64,000 nucleotides of DNA from assembly GCA_016234115.1 (NCBI GenBank), contig JACRHD010000025.1, positions 79,049-143,048 of the forward strand, read 5' to 3'. The position numbers were made by a program, and so were the translations under genes. This document shows positions 61,342-64,000 of the stretch, piece by piece; within the stretch, counting starts at the first letter, position 1; the number at the start of each line of letters is the position of its first letter. Under the pieces are notes generated by a model. That model saw nothing but the letters and a program-made list of their open reading frames with translations, had not been told where the DNA came from and did no database searches. The stretch is from Nitrospirota bacterium. GTDB lineage: Bacteria; Nitrospirota; Thermodesulfovibrionia; UBA6902.

Positions 61342-62973
61342 CTATCTTTTTGGCCAGAACCTGGCCTCTATCGCGTCGAGCAGCTTTTGAAACGTCTCCG
61401 GCTGCTTCGCCGAGATGGATATCCCACCGTACCTCTTGCAGACATTTGCGACCTCTTCGTTATCCACAAGGTCTTCCTTGTTGAAGACCATCAACTGGGG
61501 CTTTTGGGAAAGCCCCAGGTCGCTCAGTATCTTTTCAACGGACTTTATATGCTGATCAAATCTCGGGTTCGATACGTCCGCCACGTGAAGGAGGAGGTCG
61601 GCGTCCTCAAGCTCCTCAAGCGTGGCCCTGAATGCCGCGAAGAGGTCTTTAGGAAGGTCCCTGATGAAACCTACGGTATCGGTTATGATGACGTCCCTTT
61701 CGCGCGGGAACCTGAGTCTTCGGCTTGCCGTGTCCAGTGTTGCAAACATCTTGTCTTCAACGGCCATCGCGCTCCTGGTGAGGTTATTGAGGAGGGTCGA
61801 TTTCCCCGCGTTCGTATATCCTATGATCGATATTATCGGTATCCCAAGCGAGACCCTGCGCGCTTTTCTCTGCTGTCTGGCGCGGCTTAGGGATTCAAGC
61901 TCTTTTTCCAGAATAGTGATCCGGTCCCTCACCCGCCTTCTGTCGACTTCAAGCTTCATTTCACCCGGCCCCCTGCCGCCGATGCCGCCCATAAGTCTCG
62001 ACATGGCTGTGCCTTTTCCCGTGAGCCTCGGCAGCCTGTATTTAAGCTGGGCCAGCTCCACCTGCACCTTGCCGTCCCTGCTGTGCGCCCGTTTTGCGAA
62101 GATATCGAGTATAAGCTGTGAACGGTCGATGACCTTTAATTCCGTCAGATCGCCGATGGCCTTGATCTGCGAAGGGTTCAAATCCTGATCGAAGATGAGC
62201 AGGGTGGCGCCCCGGTTTAATGCATTGATGACAAGCTCTTTTATTTTCCCCTGACCCATGAGAAATTTCGGATTGATCTGTTTGGGCCTTTGAAGGGCGG
62301 CGTCAAGCACAACCACATCGCCCGACCTGGCAAGCTCCTTCAGCTCTTCGACCGACTCTTCCTGTTCATGCCGCGGTCCAGTGGAAACACTGACGAGGAT
62401 GGCGCGCTCACGCCTGTCTTTTACATCAAACCCGGTCCTCTGGGACTGTAAGCCTTCCTCAATTGAAAGGAGCATTTTGTCGAAGTCTTCAAACGAGCTC
62501 TCAAGCCTCTGAAAAGGCAACGGCCCGATTATTTCATGAGATATTTTTGAATCGTGAGAATAGAGATGAACGAGTGAAACATTATCGGGCTGACCGTCTA
62601 TTAACCCGATAATGACGAGGGCGTCAAGCCTCAGAAGCGAAAGGTCGGTAATGTCGTCCTGGCTGACAGGCTCGCTCTTGAGATGCGTATGAATAAGCCT
62701 CAGCCCGCGAAGCACTTTTCTGCCTAACGGGTAATTGTCGAGTTCCGGTATAAATATGCCCCTTGCGTCTCCAACGATTACGTGACTGATGTTGCCGCCC
62801 CTGTCCGCAAGCACACCAAGCTGGCGTCCGAGCGCACCCGACCATTCAGCCATGTACCGCGCAAGCTCCGAAGTCACCGGCCTGTCCTTAGGGATGCGCC
62901 GCCTGTATATCCGTTCAAGAGCTTTGATCTCGCTGCCTTTTAAGCCGGATATGTTGCCGAAGATGGATGGAAT
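61342..62973 (-). CDS. hflX: GTPase HflX, AUU start codon
   Basis: 543 residues if started at ATT 62973. Homology continues upstream of GTG 62877 (PSIFGNISGLKGSEIKALER, YRRRIPKDRP), and no ATG, GTG or TTG lies between. CGGAGGAACCC precedes the ATT at normal spacing. Domains: an N-terminal HflX domain (QINPKFLMGQGKIKELV), a coiled coil, and a G domain (GYTNAGKST, a switch TDTVGFIRDLP, NKED). HflX splits stalled 70S ribosomes under stress. Confidence 0.93.
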   Translation of the reverse strand: MPSIFGNISGLKGSEIKALERIYRRRIPKDRPVTSELARYMAEWSGALGRQLGVLADRGGNISHVIVGDARGIFIPELDNYPLGRKVLRGLRLIHTHLKSEPVSQDDITDLSLLRLDALVIIGLIDGQPDNVSLVHLYSHDSKISHEIIGPLPFQRLESSFEDFDKMLLSIEEGLQSQRTGFDVKDRRERAILVSVSTGPRHEQEESVEELKELARSGDVVVLDAALQRPKQINPKFLMGQGKIKELVINALNRGATLLIFDQDLNPSQIKAIGDLTELKVIDRSQLILDIFAKRAHSRDGKVQVELAQLKYRLPRLTGKGTAMSRLMGGIGGRGPGEMKLEVDRRRVRDRITILEKELESLSRARQQRKARRVSLGIPIISIIGYTNAGKSTLLNNLTRSAMAVEDKMFATLDTASRRLRFPRERDVIITDTVGFIRDLPKDLFAAFRATLEELEDADLLLHVADVSNPRFDQHIKSVEKILSDLGLSQKPQLMVFNKEDLVDNEEVANVCKRYGGISISAKQPETFQKLLDAIEARFWPKR

Positions 62974-63021
62974 GGGTTCCTCCGTTTAACTTTCTTTTTT
63001 GCCATTGCTATCAATCGCGCC

Positions 63022-63163
63022 TTCCCCTCTTGAGAGGGGATCAAGGGTTCTCCAATTTCCCCTCTTGAGAGGGGATCAAGGGTTCTCCAATTTCCCCTCT
63101 TGAGAGGGGATCAAGGGTTCTCCAATTTCCCCTCTTGAGAGGGGATCAAGGGGTGTGTTTCCT
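63022..63163. repeat. 35-bp tandem array, four units
   Basis: Units start at 63022, 63057, 63092 and 63127. Each has CCCCTCTTGAGAGGGG (a palindrome) followed by ATCAAGGGTTCTCCAATTT. The first three are identical; the fourth changes to ATCAAGGGGTGTGTTTCC, the inward end of the DUF559 cassette. No spacers, so not CRISPR. Confidence 0.95.
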
Positions 63164-63552
63164 TATCCATTCTTCAATCTCAAACAAAACCCCTTCCATA
63201 TTATTCATCACATCATCGTCTTTAAATCTTATCATCCTTACGCCCAACTCTCTCAGTCTTTGCTCCTTCCTCTCATCTCTATCCGCAACTTCTTCAAAGG
63301 TATGAGTATAACCGTCCAGCTCTATTGCAAGCATCAGGTCTTTACAGAAGAAATCTACAATAAAATTATCAATTGGTTTTTGTCTATGGAAATCATATCC
63401 CATCATCTGTCTGCCTTTTAGAAACACCCAGAGTTCTATTTCCGCTTTTGTGCTGTTACTTCTTAGTTGCCGTGCCTTTTCCTTTAGGTCTGGATTGTAT
63501 GGTAGTATTTGCATAATCAACACACCCCTGCACCCCTCTCAAGAGGGGAATT
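63127..63552. mobile_element. Inverted-repeat-bounded DUF559 nuclease cassette
   Basis: Left end TTCCCCTCTTGAGAGGGGAT then CAAGGGGTGTGTT; right end the inverse, AACACACCCCTGCACCCCTC then TCAAGAGGGGAA. Both point inward and enclose a single gene (63146-63514). Length about 425 bp. Solo ends occur at 57034, 63688 and, degenerate, 27735. No transposase, so mobility would rest on the nuclease or host enzymes. Confidence 0.7.
63146..63514 (-). CDS. DUF559 / Vsr-like PD-(D/E)xK nuclease
   Basis: The start is set at ATG 63514 (MQILPYNPDLKEKARQLRSN); a GTG at 63523 lies in the end repeat. 122 residues. STKAEIELWVFLKGRQMMGY, FHRQKPIDNFIVDFFCKDLM and LAIELDGYTH, then DRDERKEQRLRELGVRMIRF. The D...ExD trio with later Arg/Lys fits a very-short-patch-repair-like nuclease fold. 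The last codons (HTP and stop) are formed by the terminal repeat itself. Biological role unknown. Confidence 0.85.
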   Translation of the reverse strand: MQILPYNPDLKEKARQLRSNSTKAEIELWVFLKGRQMMGYDFHRQKPIDNFIVDFFCKDLMLAIELDGYTHTFEEVADRDERKEQRLRELGVRMIRFKDDDVMNNMEGVLFEIEEWIRKHTP

Positions 63553-64000
63553 CAGTTTTGCAATGCCTTTATCCGTCTTCATCACCCTGCGGCACGTAAT
63601 GTCGTTGCTGATGTTTGCCTGAAAACAATGACAAAGGAAACCAGGACCCTACAACGTCCCCTTTGAAAAAGGATGACGTCCCCCGCGATTTCCCCTCTTG
63701 AGAGGGGATTAAGGGGTGTGTTTTCTTTTCCATTCTTCTCCCTCACCATCCCGCCCCGTGCGGTATTTGATGACTCACGCCAAAACTCTCTTCATGCTTC
63801 ATTGTGGATGTTTCGGGAAATGGATGGGATAATGTCCTCCGTGTAATTTTTATTTGTAAGCCGCATCAGACTTTCTCATGGGTAGCCCCAACATATTGTG
63901 TCAGAAGGACCTGAATTTTAGTATTGGATCGGTCGGTGGTTTCGGGAATAAATCCAGACCGCCGCAGTGAAAGTAGATAGCGGTTCGATAATGATAACGA
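63553..64000. other. Intergenic region with repeats, no gene seen
   Basis: About 450 bp up to the window end. It contains a further solo end repeat at 63688-63722 (TTTCCCCTCTTGAGAGGGGA then TTAAGGGGTGTGTT) and a CGTCCCC/GACGTCCCCC block near 63655-63682. No open frame of family character, no RNA gene recognised. Confidence 0.6.
63688..63722. repeat. Solo copy of the DUF559-cassette left end
   Basis: TTTCCCCTCTTGAGAGGGGA followed by TTAAGGGGTGTGTT, differing from the cassette's left end by one or two bases. It lies 136 bp beyond the cassette's right end, in the same orientation as its left end. Confidence 0.85.

Noticed and set aside
63022..63163. CRISPR-like array
   Set aside because: Units are contiguous 35-mers with no variable spacers and no cas genes nearby; it is a tandem duplication of a palindromic end repeat.

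Overview
The window is a chromosomal segment of a Gram-negative bacterium with roughly 50-55% GC. It carries Tol-Pal, lipoproteins with lipoboxes, futalosine-pathway menaquinone synthesis (MqnC), a cytochrome P460, rubrerythrin-like and 4Fe-4S proteins, and c-di-GMP signalling (HD-GYP, PilZ). Its ATP synthase operon has two b-type subunits but no a or c genes alongside. This mix fits an anaerobic or microaerobic lineage such as Nitrospirota or a former deltaproteobacterial group; that placement is inference from gene content, not from a marker tree.

Layout. 1-15850 (+): a surface-polysaccharide locus with seven glycosyltransferase or glycan genes, two NAD-dependent sugar epimerases, two AsnB-type amidotransferases and a tandem pair of transglutaminase-fold lipoproteins, many joined by ATGA-type overlaps. 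15980-20040 (-): a DUF5666 lipoprotein, a TrkA-domain K+ channel and a CCA-adding enzyme. 20360-24850 (+): a PstS-like binding protein coupled to an HD-GYP sensor, a conserved unknown enzyme-like protein and a 58-residue protein. 24979-28120 (-): an accessory stretch with a HEPN pair, a flavin reductase, two HicAB modules and a truncated nitroreductase. 28153-34420 (-): atpF'-F-H-A-G-D-C with a consensus-like promoter at its head. 34883-39557 (+): tolQ-tolR-tolA-tolB-pal-cpoB. 39727-46745 (mostly -): a beta-propeller lipoprotein, a nucleotidyltransferase pair, an eroded HigBA, a UvrD helicase, an orphan ParB-domain protein, a ferritin-like protein and endonuclease III. 47309-56893 (mixed): PilZ, MutS2, PncC, a PHP phosphoesterase, a TPR protein, a BNR-propeller protein and a VOC protein. 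57158-64000: initiator tRNA, M20 amidohydrolase, MqnC, cytochrome P460, a 4Fe-4S protein, HflX and a DUF559 nuclease cassette.

The most unusual feature is the repeat load. First, at least thirteen tracts are built of tandem 7-nt words (8-9 nt in a few others). The words differ from tract to tract and are usually arranged as two inverted arms. They occupy five consecutive gene junctions of the ATP synthase operon and also lie inside genes: they encode the signal-peptide regions of TolB and AtpF, and an in-frame insert in MqnC. Second, a small DUF559 (Vsr-like) nuclease gene is bounded by inward-facing inverted repeats. One end is part of a 35-bp tandem array, and solo copies of the same end sequence lie elsewhere in the window, so it looks like a compact mobile element. 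Third, GC-rich REP-like palindromes interrupt or abut genes, one apparently serving as the ATP operon terminator. Other points of interest are a G10 tract in a lipoprotein gene, an AUU start codon in hflX, a His in place of one Fe-S Cys in endonuclease III, and promoters whose predicted transcription start falls on the start codon.
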